A DNA stretch of 64,000 nt from an uncultured Bacteroides sp. GTDB lineage: Bacteria > Bacteroidota > Bacteroidia > Bacteroidales > Bacteroidaceae. The notes under the pieces are model-generated. The model was not told the DNA's origin. It saw only the letters and a program-made list of their open reading frames with translations, and made no database searches. The position numbers were made by a program, and so were the translations under genes. Location of the stretch: NCBI GenBank assembly GCA_949285025.1, contig CASDXG010000006.1:1-64000 (forward strand). Reading direction: 5' to 3'. Below are positions 46,986 through 55,712 of the stretch, in pieces. Position 1 is the first letter of the stretch; every line of letters begins with the position of its first letter.

Positions 46986-49126
46986 GAGTCCTTTCTAAAC
47001 CATTTATAAAACCATTTTCCAACCTTATCGTAGTATTGCGTTTCTGCAAACCCACGCGGGTCTGCAAATGAAAGAGATTCTACGGGATCTCCTTTTTGCT
47101 CAGGATAAAGCAACATTACACTATTGTTATTGAAATATTTCGACACTTGCATAGGCAAACGCTCGAAAGAAGAGTCGTAAGAAATCGAACCGCGCCGGGC
47201 ACTGACAAGCACCAAAAGGTGATCAAAGTTGACTTGTCCGGTCAACAACAACAAGTCATTCCAATCCTCCAGTTCTGAATAAACAGCCCGGGTGTCTTTA
47301 TGCTTCTTCAAAATGTATCCCCTAATATACCCCAATGTCTGCAGGTTGGCATAAAAATGCACACGACATCCCAATTGGGAACTCATACGGCACATGTGAG
47401 TTATCCACATCATAAATCCATGTTCAAACTCGGCTTTGGGCGGAACGGCTACAATAATTCTCCGTAAGGTATTGACCGGCATGAGAAAACGTGCCACCAT
47501 TACCTGCAGATAAGTGTTCTTCAATAAATTTTCAGCAAGATTCCCGAAAAAGGAATCTACGATGCTCGTCTTATAATGTAACCCGATAATAATATTGGTA
47601 ACCTGATGCTCTTTTGCCGTATGCAAGATACCTGCCGTAATATTCAGGTCAAACCGACTGACTGTTTCCAGTTTCACGTTTGCTGCAGCAGCTATTTGTC
47701 CGGCACGTTCCAGATTACGTTTCCCCTGCATTTCCTGTCTTTCAGAATCATTGCTGTCATTCGTCACACTCAATGCGACCAGATTATTTACACGTTTCTC
47801 GTCACGCACCACTAAAGCAAGGTTCATCAGATTATCCAAAGTGCCGGGATTCGCTACCGGAATAAGGAACTTTTCCAGTCTTTCTGTCTTTTCACCAGTC
47901 ATTCCGACATCGCTCATGACAATACGTTTGGCTGCATGTTCTGTAATAAATGAGCTTACCACACACGTCACAAGAATTAAAAGAATCGTTCCGTTCAGCA
48001 CATCTTCATTCAACAACCGCGAGCCATCCGGCAAAATAATTCCGTACCCTACCAACACTGCCGCTAATGTAGCTGCAGCTTGTGCATTGCTTAAACCGAA
48101 CATCAGTTCACGCTCCAAAGCACGCATCTTATAAATTTTCTGGGTAAGCCACGATGCAATCCATTTTCCAAGCAGAGCAACAACAATCATCACCCCGGCA
48201 ACCTTCAACGAATCTATATGCCCGAACAGAACATTTACGTTAATAAGCATCCCTACACCGATAAGGAAATACGGAATAAACAAGGCATTCCCCACAAATT
48301 CTAGATGACTCATCAGCGGAGATACATGCGGAATCAAACGATTCAACACCAGTCCTGTCAGAAAAGCACCGAGAATTCCTTCCATACCAACGAATTCCAT
48401 CAGTCCCGCTCCCAAGAAGACCATTGCCATCACAAAGATATATTGCACAACAAGATCATTATATCTCCGGAAGAACCAACGCCCGATACGAGGAAAAGCA
48501 TACATTATCGTAAGGCTCAAAACGAGAACTTTCAGCACCATCCAAAGCACAAACATGTCAGACATTCCGTCTTTGTGCATGCCGGCAATTACGGCCAATA
48601 CAAGCAAAGTCAAGGTATCGGTCACAGCTGTTCCTCCAACGGCTATGCTCACCGCCCTTTGCCTGTTAATACCGTAACGAATAACAATCGGATAAGCAAT
48701 AAGTGTATGTGAGGCATACATACTTGCAAGCAGGATGGAAGTCATCAATGCATAATCCAATAAAAACAGATTCGCCCAGATACCAATGCCCAACGGAATA
48801 ATAAAAGCCAGCAGGCCCAAGACTGTAGCCTTAACACGAATGCTTTTAAAATCCTCCATGTTCATTTCCAGACCTGCAAGAAACATGATATAATAAAGCC
48901 CTACTTTCCCGAATAATTCAAAGCTGCTGTCACGTGCAAGTATGTTAAATCCATGTTCTCCGATGACAACTCCTGCTAAAATCATCCCGATAATATGCGG
49001 TATACGCAAGCGCTCCAATAAAATTGGAGCGAAAAGTATGATCACCAACACAAGAAAGAATATCCATGTCGGGTCTGTTATGGGAAAATGTATATCGAAA
49101 TCAATTTGATTCAGCAATTCTTCCAT
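46982..49126 (-). CDS. Cation:proton antiporter (CPA2 family) with C-terminal USP-like domains
   Basis: A 714-residue membrane protein. About residues 15-395 hold the 12-13 helices of the Na+/H+ exchanger (CPA2) domain; FLAGLEMNMEDF and GVVIGEHGFNIL are typical. The cytosolic half (about 415-690) contains two universal-stress-protein-like alpha/beta regions (NLALVVRDEKRVNNLVALSV; RRIIVAVPPKAEFE). Such fusions exchange Na+ or K+ for protons and may sense nucleotides. It starts an operon with tcdA and lolD. Confidence 0.92.
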   Translation of the reverse strand: MEELLNQIDFDIHFPITDPTWIFFLVLVIILFAPILLERLRIPHIIGMILAGVVIGEHGFNILARDSSFELFGKVGLYYIMFLAGLEMNMEDFKSIRVKATVLGLLAFIIPLGIGIWANLFLLDYALMTSILLASMYASHTLIAYPIVIRYGINRQRAVSIAVGGTAVTDTLTLLVLAVIAGMHKDGMSDMFVLWMVLKVLVLSLTIMYAFPRIGRWFFRRYNDLVVQYIFVMAMVFLGAGLMEFVGMEGILGAFLTGLVLNRLIPHVSPLMSHLEFVGNALFIPYFLIGVGMLINVNVLFGHIDSLKVAGVMIVVALLGKWIASWLTQKIYKMRALERELMFGLSNAQAAATLAAVLVGYGIILPDGSRLLNEDVLNGTILLILVTCVVSSFITEHAAKRIVMSDVGMTGEKTERLEKFLIPVANPGTLDNLMNLALVVRDEKRVNNLVALSVTNDSNDSERQEMQGKRNLERAGQIAAAANVKLETVSRFDLNITAGILHTAKEHQVTNIIIGLHYKTSIVDSFFGNLAENLLKNTYLQVMVARFLMPVNTLRRIIVAVPPKAEFEHGFMMWITHMCRMSSQLGCRVHFYANLQTLGYIRGYILKKHKDTRAVYSELEDWNDLLLLTGQVNFDHLLVLVSARRGSISYDSSFERLPMQVSKYFNNNSVMLLYPEQKGDPVESLSFADPRGFAETQYYDKVGKWFYKWFRKDS

Positions 49127-49158
49127 ATATTCGGTTTATACAGCGATGTTATTAAAAA

Positions 49159-49166
49159 CAAAATTA
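49159..49166 (-). promoter_or_regulatory. -7 promoter element of the antiporter operon
   Basis: TAATTTTG on the minus strand, 32 bases before the ATG at 49126. Confidence 0.55.
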
Positions 49167-49185
49167 CAAAAAATCTTTCTATTTC

Positions 49186-49217
49186 TTTACCTAATAAAAC
49201 AGAATGTCGTAATTTTG
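49186..49217 (+). promoter_or_regulatory. Promoter of asd
   Basis: TTTA (49186-49189), 20 bases, TAATTTTG (49210-49217); one mismatch to the -33/-7 consensus. A 90-base leader precedes asd, with no attenuator or riboswitch that I can recognise. Confidence 0.6.
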
Positions 49218-49307
49218 CAGCATTAAACAAAAGTTTTGACCAAAACGTCAGAATTTCACCGTTTATTGAAGTGTAAATTTTATTAATCTCAATAAAGCAT
49301 TAAAAAA

Positions 49308-50318
49308 ATGAAAGTAGCTATTGTTGGTGCAAGCGGAGCCGTAGGACAAGAATTCCTGCGCGTTTTAGATGAAAGGAATTTCCCTGCAGACGAACTGTTG
49401 TTATTCGGTTCCACACGCAGTGCCGGACGGAAATATTCTTTTCGTGGCAAGGAAATCGAAGTAAGACTTCTGCAACACAACGATGATTTCAAAGGAGTAG
49501 ATATTGTATTTGCTTCGGCCGGTGCCGGCACATCTCGCGAGTTTGCCGATACCATTACGAAATACGGAGCCGTAATGATTGACAACTCCAGTGCCTTCCG
49601 TATGGACGAGGATATTCCTTTGGTGGTGCCCGAAGTCAATGCTGCCGACGCATTAAATCGCCCTCGCGGTATCATCGCCAATCCAAACTGCACAACTATC
49701 CAGATGGTTGTCGCGCTAAAGGCCATCGAAAACCTCACACATATCAAACGCGTACACGTTTCTACTTATCAGGCTGCCAGCGGAGCCGGAGCTGCCGCAA
49801 TGGATGAGCTGTACGAACAATACCGTCAGGTATTGGCAGGAGAGCCGGTAAAAGTAGAGAAATTCGCATATCAATTAGCATTCAACCTCATCCCTCAAAT
49901 CGATGTCTTCACAGAAAACGGTTATACAAAAGAAGAAATGAAAATGTATAACGAAACCCGTAAAATCATGCATTCCGACGTAAAGGTCAGTGCAACGTGC
50001 GTTCGTGTCCCTGCCCTCCGCTCCCATTCGGAAAGCATCTGGATTGAAACGGAAAGACCCGTATCGGTAGAGGAAGCAAGAAAAGCATTTTCCGAAGGTG
50101 AAGGACTTGTTTTGATGGACAATCCGGAGAAAAAAGAATACCCGATGCCGCTCTTCCTTGCCGGTAAGGACCCTGTTTACGTAGGACGCATCCGTAAAGA
50201 TCTGGCAAACGATAACGGCCTGACATTCTGGATTGTCGGCGACCAGATAAAAAAAGGAGCCGCACTGAATGCCGTACAAATAGCAGAATATCTGATAAAA
50301 GTAAAGAATATCGGATAA
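49308..50318 (+). CDS. asd: Aspartate-semialdehyde dehydrogenase
   Basis: Reduces aspartyl phosphate to aspartate semialdehyde, the branch point to lysine/DAP, methionine and threonine. A 336-residue protein with the NADP motif GASGAVGQ (7-14), nucleophile Cys128 (NPNCTTIQM), [14 protein letters not shown] and the catalytic-site [11 protein letters not shown]. Monocistronic with its own promoter and a bidirectional terminator. It connects with thrC at 61542, in the same pathway but not the same operon. Confidence 0.97.
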   Translation: MKVAIVGASGAVGQEFLRVLDERNFPADELLLFGSTRSAGRKYSFRGKEIEVRLLQHNDDFKGVDIVFASAGAGTSREFADTITKYGAVMIDNSSAFRMDEDIPLVVPEVNAADALNRPRGIIANPNCTTIQMVVALKAIENLTHIKRVHVSTYQAASGAGAAAMDELYEQYRQVLAGEPVKVEKFAYQLAFNLIPQIDVFTENGYTKEEMKMYNETRKIMHSDVKVSATCVRVPALRSHSESIWIETERPVSVEEARKAFSEGEGLVLMDNPEKKEYPMPLFLAGKDPVYVGRIRKDLANDNGLTFWIVGDQIKKGAALNAVQIAEYLIKVKNIG

Positions 50319-50341
50319 ACTGAACCGAACAAAATTAAACC

Positions 50342-50383
50342 AAACGTCCCGATGCTTTTAATAAAACATCGGGACGTTTTTGT
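50342..50383. terminator. Bidirectional terminator between asd and mrp
   Basis: A 13-bp perfect stem (50342-50354 and 50367-50379) with T-rich right and A-rich left ends serves both convergent genes. Confidence 0.9.
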
Positions 50384-50408
50384 TGAAATTACAGAATATT
50401 TTATTTCT

Positions 50409-51509
50409 TCACTTATGAGTTTTCACGATTTGCGTAGGAGCAAGTTCGGCATTCCGTTTCTCCGTTTGCGCAACGACATTACGGGCTAATTCGACAAAAG
50501 CACCCCCAGTTACCGAATTTTCATCCAATGCAACCGGCACGCCCTCGTCGCCATGTTCGCAAATACTCTGCACGATGGGGATCTGTCCTAACAATGGAAC
50601 GTTCAGCTCTTCGGCAAGTTTCTTTGTCCCTTCCTTACCGAACAGATAATATTTATTGCCCGGAAGCTCGGCAGGAGTGAACCAGGCCATGTTCTCAACC
50701 AGCCCTAATATAGGAACATTCACCTTGTCGTTTGTATACATATTGATACCTTTACGTGCATCGGCCAAAGCGACTTCCTGAGGAGTACTCACAATAACTG
50801 CTCCCGTAATGGCCAATGTCTGCAGCAAAGTCAAATGAATATCACTTGTTCCCGGAGGCGTATCAAGCACGAAATAATCAAGTTCTCCCCAGTTCGAATC
50901 GCCAACCAACTGTTTCAATGCGTTGCTTGCCATTCCTCCCCGCCATAGCGTAGCCTGATCGGGGTCAACAAAAAAACCAATCGACAAAATCTTTATACCG
51001 TATTTCTCTATCGGAATAATCAAATCGCGGCCATCAATCGACTCGGCATAAGGGCGGGCATCTTCCACATGAAACATTTTCGGGATAGAAGGGCCGAATA
51101 TATCGGCATCCAATAAACCCACCTTATAACCTAATTTCGTTAAAGCAACGGCAAGATTTGCCGCAACCGTAGATTTTCCCACGCCGCCTTTCCCCGAAGA
51201 TACGGCTATCACATTCTTCACCTGTGGAAGCATTTTTCCCGGTTCCGGACGAGCCGCCTGCTTGCTTTCGGCCGTTATTGTCACCTCTACATCTTTTGAT
51301 ATATAAGTATGAATCGCTGTTTCGGCCGATTTAATGACCGATTTCATAAAAGGGTCGGTATTCTTCTCGAAAATAAGCGAAAAACTTACTTTCATTCCAT
51401 CGATACGGATATTGTCGGCAACCATCTCCGCCTCAACAATATTCTTCCCGTTTCCGGGATAACGCACGGTTGCCAGTGCGTCAAGAATTAATTTCGGATA
51501 TAAAGTCAT
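50409..51509 (-). CDS. Mrp/NBP35-family iron-sulfur cluster carrier ATPase
   Basis: A 366-residue protein: N-terminal DUF59/MIP18-like domain (about 1-85) and a MinD-like ATPase domain with the deviant P-loop GKGGVGKS (106-113), DADIFGPSIPKMF, and DYFVLDTPPGTSDIHL. Mrp (ApbC) carries Fe-S clusters to apo-proteins. The CXXC cluster-binding motif of many homologues is not seen (NMAWFTPAELPGNKY at that place), so cluster binding may differ. It follows trmB by 46 bases. Confidence 0.92.
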   Translation of the reverse strand: MTLYPKLILDALATVRYPGNGKNIVEAEMVADNIRIDGMKVSFSLIFEKNTDPFMKSVIKSAETAIHTYISKDVEVTITAESKQAARPEPGKMLPQVKNVIAVSSGKGGVGKSTVAANLAVALTKLGYKVGLLDADIFGPSIPKMFHVEDARPYAESIDGRDLIIPIEKYGIKILSIGFFVDPDQATLWRGGMASNALKQLVGDSNWGELDYFVLDTPPGTSDIHLTLLQTLAITGAVIVSTPQEVALADARKGINMYTNDKVNVPILGLVENMAWFTPAELPGNKYYLFGKEGTKKLAEELNVPLLGQIPIVQSICEHGDEGVPVALDENSVTGGAFVELARNVVAQTEKRNAELAPTQIVKTHK

Positions 51510-51555
51510 CTCTTCGTTTTTTTATAATGATTCCTCGCGGTTCACGAAACATGCA

Positions 51556-52314
51556 TTATTTGCTTGTTGCCAATCCGCTTCGTTTACTGCGATTATAACT
51601 TCGATAATCATCCAATTCTATTTCTATATCAGGCTCCTGCAACGTTCCTGTCTGCGGAAGGCGGAAGCGAATATACTTAATGTTCAGCCCTCTGTCAAGC
51701 CATTGCTGCTCATAATAAGTACGAATACTTAATATGTCATCCGCAAGCCCCGAATGATACAAATTATCGGTCTGTACCTCTACAGGAAAGCCATTCCGCT
51801 CAATCATATATTTAGTATATGTAAACATGAAATTACTGTCGGTCTTCAAATGAATCAATCCATCCGGTTGCAAGAAGTTCCGGTAACGATTCATAAAATA
51901 GGTGGAAGTAAGCCGCTTGGTCGCTTTCTTCATTTGCGGGTCGGAAAAGGTAAGCCATATCTCGCTTACTTCGTTCGGAGCAAAGAAACGATCTATCAAT
52001 TCGATATTTGTGCGCAGAAAAGCAACATTCTTCAGGCCTTCGTTCAACGCCTCAGTCGCCCCTGTCCACATACGCGCTCCCTTAATATCCACACCGATAA
52101 AGTTCTTCTCCGGATAACGGCGTGCCAATCCTACTGTATATTCTCCCCGTCCGCATCCCAGCTCCAACACAATGGGATAATCATTCTTAAAGAAATCTTT
52201 TCCCCACCGTCCTTTCATTTCAAACGGAACGTTGTCTACCACCGAATAAGGATACTCAAACACATGCGGATATTCCGCCATATCTGCAAACTTTGCCAGC
52301 TTTCCTTTTCCCAT
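51556..52314 (-). CDS. trmB: tRNA (guanine-N7-)-methyltransferase
   Basis: Makes m7G46 in tRNA. A 252-residue SAM enzyme with [28 protein letters not shown], and the TrmB motif [13 protein letters not shown] (usually FPDPWPKK), followed by a TDS loop. The start at 52314 (MGKGKLAKF) is used because a perfect promoter -7 element spans 52336-52343, covering the alternative start 52338. Transcribed with mrp. Confidence 0.92.
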   Translation of the reverse strand: MGKGKLAKFADMAEYPHVFEYPYSVVDNVPFEMKGRWGKDFFKNDYPIVLELGCGRGEYTVGLARRYPEKNFIGVDIKGARMWTGATEALNEGLKNVAFLRTNIELIDRFFAPNEVSEIWLTFSDPQMKKATKRLTSTYFMNRYRNFLQPDGLIHLKTDSNFMFTYTKYMIERNGFPVEVQTDNLYHSGLADDILSIRTYYEQQWLDRGLNIKYIRFRLPQTGTLQEPDIEIELDDYRSYNRSKRSGLATSK

Positions 52315-52335
52315 TTTATTACAATTTACAATGTG

Positions 52336-52367
52336 CAAATTTAGCGGTTTTCAGTAAATTGCACAAA
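52336..52367 (-). promoter_or_regulatory. Promoter of the trmB-mrp operon
   Basis: On the minus strand TTTG (52364-52367), 20 bases, TAAATTTG (52336-52343): an exact consensus match. The -33 box overlaps the T-tract of the upstream terminator. Confidence 0.82.
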
Positions 52368-52404
52368 TAAAAGAAAGCCACTCTATACGAATGTATGGAA
52401 TGGC
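52365..52404 (-). terminator. Terminator after the DUF975-like gene
   Basis: Arms at 52377-52388 and 52393-52404 form a 12-bp stem with G-U wobbles and a four-base loop, then a CTTTCTTTT tail on the minus strand. Confidence 0.7.
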
Positions 52405-52446
52405 CCTCCTTATCTTTTAAGCAATAGAATCTGATTATTCCACCGC

Positions 52447-53061
52447 TCAGGCGTTTCTTTCTTCCTCCATTGTTTCCGCTTTATACCCGGCTTTCAAGTC
52501 TTCGTAAAACGCGGCATGGGCAGAAGTGACATAAGGATAGAGGAAAAGAAATCCGATACCCAGCGTCAGTATGCAGAGCAAATACCAACCGATGAAACTT
52601 AAGTCCAGCAGGAAAAGCTTCATCTTATAGCCTTCCATCATCTTTATGCTCTTTTCTATTGCCGCATCATACCGTAAGTCCGATTCATCTTTCAGAACAA
52701 AATTGGTCATTGCATAAGAATAATGCTTTATAATTCCCGGTACAATCAAACATAAAGTCCACAAAAAGAGATACAGATAACGTAATACTCCCGTCCCGAA
52801 GATGCGACCGTAATCCTTGAATCCTGCAATCAACCCATCAAGATCCATCTCCTTTTCCTTACGGACAGACTGCAGAAACAGCACCTCATATCCGTATTCT
52901 ACCACAACTCCAATTAGCAGATAAACCAAAAGTCCGCTCTCATGTATGGAAGGAGGAAGACCTGCAATAAGAACAAGAATTAGCGAAACAACAGCACTAA
53001 TACCCCAATTCCCGACCAAAGATATCCGTGCGGTTCTACGAAGTTCCGTATTCGATTTCAT
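52447..53061 (-). CDS. DUF975-like multi-pass membrane protein
   Basis: A 204-residue membrane protein with about five hydrophobic segments (18-35, 43-60, 95-113, 145-165, 170-185). The LKRTAR-like start (ELRRTARISLVGNWGISA), GFKDYGRIFGTGVLRYLYLFLWTLCLIVPGI in the middle and ending PYVTSAHAAFYEDLK are typical of the DUF975/YdhC-like integral membrane family of unknown function. The start at 53061 (MKSNTEL) is preferred because a longer one would overlap ilvE. It lies 38 bases after ilvE on the same strand, so is likely co-transcribed. Confidence 0.8.
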   Translation of the reverse strand: MKSNTELRRTARISLVGNWGISAVVSLILVLIAGLPPSIHESGLLVYLLIGVVVEYGYEVLFLQSVRKEKEMDLDGLIAGFKDYGRIFGTGVLRYLYLFLWTLCLIVPGIIKHYSYAMTNFVLKDESDLRYDAAIEKSIKMMEGYKMKLFLLDLSFIGWYLLCILTLGIGFLFLYPYVTSAHAAFYEDLKAGYKAETMEEERNA

Positions 53062-53099
53062 GCCGATATAATAATTTGAATGTGAATATACCGCCCTTT

Positions 53100-54119
53100 T
53101 TAGTCGATTACAGTCACCCATCCGTACGGATCCGGTTCGTCACCATATTGAATAGCACGAAGTTTATGATATAGTTTCTCGCTGATAGGACCGGGCTTCC
53201 CGTCCTTTGCAATCACATACGACTTCTGGTTTTCCAAATCATCAATACGTTCTATCGGACTTATTACGGCTGCCGTACCACAAGCTCCCGCCTCTTCGAA
53301 TGTGGCAAGTTCTTCTTCCGGAATAGGGCGGCGTTCCACTTTCAAGCCCATATCTTCAGCCAGCTGCATCAAACTGCGGTTTGTGATGGAAGGAAGGATA
53401 GAAGATGACAAGGGAGTTACGTAAGTGTTGTTCTTTATCCCAAAGAAATTGGCAGCTCCACACTCGTCAATGTATTTCTTTTCCTTGGCATCCAGATAAA
53501 ACTCGCATGCATATCCGGCATCATGCGCCATTTTATTGGCACGAAGGCTGGCAGCATAATTCCCTCCTACTTTATAAATACCTGTACCCAACGGAGCCGC
53601 CCGATCGTACTGACGTATAATTACATACGAATTCGTAGCAAATCCTCCTTTAAAATACGGCCCGACCGGAGTAACAAACACCACGAAAAGATATTCCTTT
53701 GCGGGATGAACTCCCACTTGGGCTCCGATACCTATCAGCAAAGGACGAATGTAAAGCGATGCACCACTTTCATAAGGAGGAATAAAGCGTTCATTGGCTT
53801 TCACAACTTTGCGCACTGCCTCGCAAAACAGTTCGGTAGGAAGTTCCGGCATTAAAATGCCGTTACAAGTGCTTTGCAAGCGTTCTGCATTTGCTTCCGG
53901 ACGGAATATCCGGATTTTTCCGTCTTTTCCACGAAAGGCTTTCAGCCCTTCAAAAGCCTCTTGTCCGTAATGAAGACAAGTAGCTGCCATGTGAATATTT
54001 AAAGTCTCTTCCGAGCAAAGTTCCAATTCTCCCCATTTCCCGTCGCGATAATAACAACGTACATTATAATCTGTCCGCATATAGCCGAAAGGCAGATTAG
54101 ACCAATCGATTTCTTTCAT
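53100..54119 (-). CDS. ilvE: Branched-chain amino acid aminotransferase
   Basis: A PLP-dependent fold-type IV transaminase making Leu, Ile and Val from their keto acids. The 339-residue chain has the PLP Lys183 (TGIYKVGGNYAAS), YGQEAFEGLKAFR, LYIRPLLIG, and EEAGACGTAAVISPI for the cofactor phosphate. These features fit the BCAT-type (class 2) branch. It has its own -7 element. Confidence 0.96.
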   Translation of the reverse strand: MKEIDWSNLPFGYMRTDYNVRCYYRDGKWGELELCSEETLNIHMAATCLHYGQEAFEGLKAFRGKDGKIRIFRPEANAERLQSTCNGILMPELPTELFCEAVRKVVKANERFIPPYESGASLYIRPLLIGIGAQVGVHPAKEYLFVVFVTPVGPYFKGGFATNSYVIIRQYDRAAPLGTGIYKVGGNYAASLRANKMAHDAGYACEFYLDAKEKKYIDECGAANFFGIKNNTYVTPLSSSILPSITNRSLMQLAEDMGLKVERRPIPEEELATFEEAGACGTAAVISPIERIDDLENQKSYVIAKDGKPGPISEKLYHKLRAIQYGDEPDPYGWVTVID

Positions 54120-54164
54120 TGTTCTTTTGTATTTAATATTTCATAATTTCAATAAGATTTTGAG

Positions 54165-54172
54165 CAAAATTA
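54165..54172 (-). promoter_or_regulatory. -7 promoter element of ilvE
   Basis: TAATTTTG on the minus strand, 45 bases before the ilvE ATG. Confidence 0.5.
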
Positions 54173-54244
54173 CGGTTATTTATTTACAAAAACTAATTTT
54201 ATATCTTTTTTTCAAGACAAAACAATTATATAAGGCAAAATACC

Positions 54245-54454
54245 TTACACGTTGAAAGTTTCATCTTCATCCAACAGTTTTCTTATCTCTTCATCGGTTT
54301 TATACAAACGATCACGGCAGTACTTGATAAGTTTCTGCGCTTCCTTCAAGTGGTTGCTCAGCGTATCGATATCAAGTTCCTCACTATCCATTTCATTTAC
54401 AAGCATTTCCAAGCGTTTCATCGCCTCACCGTATGTTATTTTTCTCTGTACCAT
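54245..54454 (-). CDS. xseB: Exodeoxyribonuclease VII small subunit
   Basis: A 69-residue helical protein with the family pattern ITYGEAMKRLEMLVNEMDSEELDIDTL and HLKEAQKLIKYCRDRL. Several copies bind one XseA to form the nuclease that degrades single-stranded DNA. It starts nine bases after xseA ends. Confidence 0.93.
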   Translation of the reverse strand: MVQRKITYGEAMKRLEMLVNEMDSEELDIDTLSNHLKEAQKLIKYCRDRLYKTDEEIRKLLDEDETFNV

Positions 54455-54463
54455 ATCTAAAAC

Positions 54464-55708
54464 TTATTTATTTATCTTCACTATACTGCCGAACCGCCCG
54501 TCTGAGATTATTGTTTCGATAAAGTCGCCGTCGGCTACTTGCGACACATGTTTCACCGGCCTCCCGTCTTTCAGTGTCAATGTATATCCCCGTTTCAACA
54601 AATGCTCCGGTGATAAATTCCTGACTTGCTGTTCCATTAAATCCAGTTTATGTACTTCTTTCTCCATTCGTTGCGCCCATAAGTTCTGCATCCGGTCCTT
54701 CAAAAGAGTATGGCGAAACTGTTCATGCTGCATACGAACGCGCACCGACAACGGTATATGTGCCACAACCTGCGCCAGTTTTTCTTTTTCACGCCGCAGT
54801 CTTTCCGGTAAATCTTTACGGAAAAAAGAAGAAAACGTCTCCAGCCTTTCTGCTGTTTCCCGCAAATGTCCGATCAGAAATTCGGCCGCAGCAGTAGGCG
54901 TTTTCACACGTTTATATGAAATCATATCAAGCACAGTGTCATCACGCTCATGACCTATTCCCGTAATAACAGGCAAAGGAAATTGAGCACAATGCTCCGC
55001 CAAATTATATGTATCGAAACCTGCGAGATCGGAAACCGCCCCTCCGCCACGAATAATTACAACAACATCCCAGTTTTCCCTTGTCGCATCAATAGCCTCC
55101 AAAGCCTTTATTACCGAAGCCTCGACACGTTCTCCTTGCATTACGGCGGGGAACAAACGGGGATAAAAGACAAAACCGAACGGATTATGAAGCAACTGAC
55201 TGCAAAAATCACCGTAACCGGCTGCTGTTCCCGAAGATATCACGGCAATACGCTGGGCAAATTCAGACAGGACCAGCTCTTTGTTCAGGGTAAGCACTCC
55301 CTCCCGCTCCAGACGCTGAAGTATCTCTCTTCTGCGCCGGACCATATCTCCTATCGTAAACGACGGGTCAATGTCTGTAACAGTCAGAGAATAGCCATAC
55401 AACTCATGAAAATCAGCATTTACCTTTACCAGCACTTTCATGCCGGAAGAAAACGATTGCCCGGTTTCCCTTTCAAAATACGATTTCAAAAGAGTAAAAG
55501 TATTACTCCAGATAACGCCCCTTGCTTTCGCTATCAAAGCATCGTTTTTGGTATCTTTCTGCACAAACTCTACATAGCAATGCCCCGATGCATTCGTACG
55601 CACCTCGCTGAGTTCTGCCTGGAGCCAATAAGAATCGGGCAAACAAGTACGAATGCTCTTGCGTACAAGGGTATTCAACTCATACAAAGACAACGGTCTG
55701 TTTTCCAT
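54464..55708 (-). CDS. xseA: Exodeoxyribonuclease VII large subunit
   Basis: A 414-residue protein: N-terminal OB fold (about 5-100; QAELSEVRTNASGHCYVEFVQKD), the nuclease core with VISSGTAAGYGDF, VVIIRGGGAVSDLAGFDTYNLA and TGIGHERDDTVLDMISYKRVKTPTAAAEFL motifs, a coiled coil, and a C-terminal RGYTLTLKDGRPV subunit-binding region. The length is slightly under the E. coli protein (456). It starts four bases after the protease stop. Confidence 0.95.
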   Translation of the reverse strand: MENRPLSLYELNTLVRKSIRTCLPDSYWLQAELSEVRTNASGHCYVEFVQKDTKNDALIAKARGVIWSNTFTLLKSYFERETGQSFSSGMKVLVKVNADFHELYGYSLTVTDIDPSFTIGDMVRRRREILQRLEREGVLTLNKELVLSEFAQRIAVISSGTAAGYGDFCSQLLHNPFGFVFYPRLFPAVMQGERVEASVIKALEAIDATRENWDVVVIIRGGGAVSDLAGFDTYNLAEHCAQFPLPVITGIGHERDDTVLDMISYKRVKTPTAAAEFLIGHLRETAERLETFSSFFRKDLPERLRREKEKLAQVVAHIPLSVRVRMQHEQFRHTLLKDRMQNLWAQRMEKEVHKLDLMEQQVRNLSPEHLLKRGYTLTLKDGRPVKHVSQVADGDFIETIISDGRFGSIVKINK

Positions 55709-55712
55709 AATT

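Noticed and set aside
49218..49307. Attenuator or amino-acid riboswitch in the asd leader
   Set aside because: The 90-base leader is AT-rich, without a clear hairpin pair, a run of regulatory codons or a known riboswitch core.
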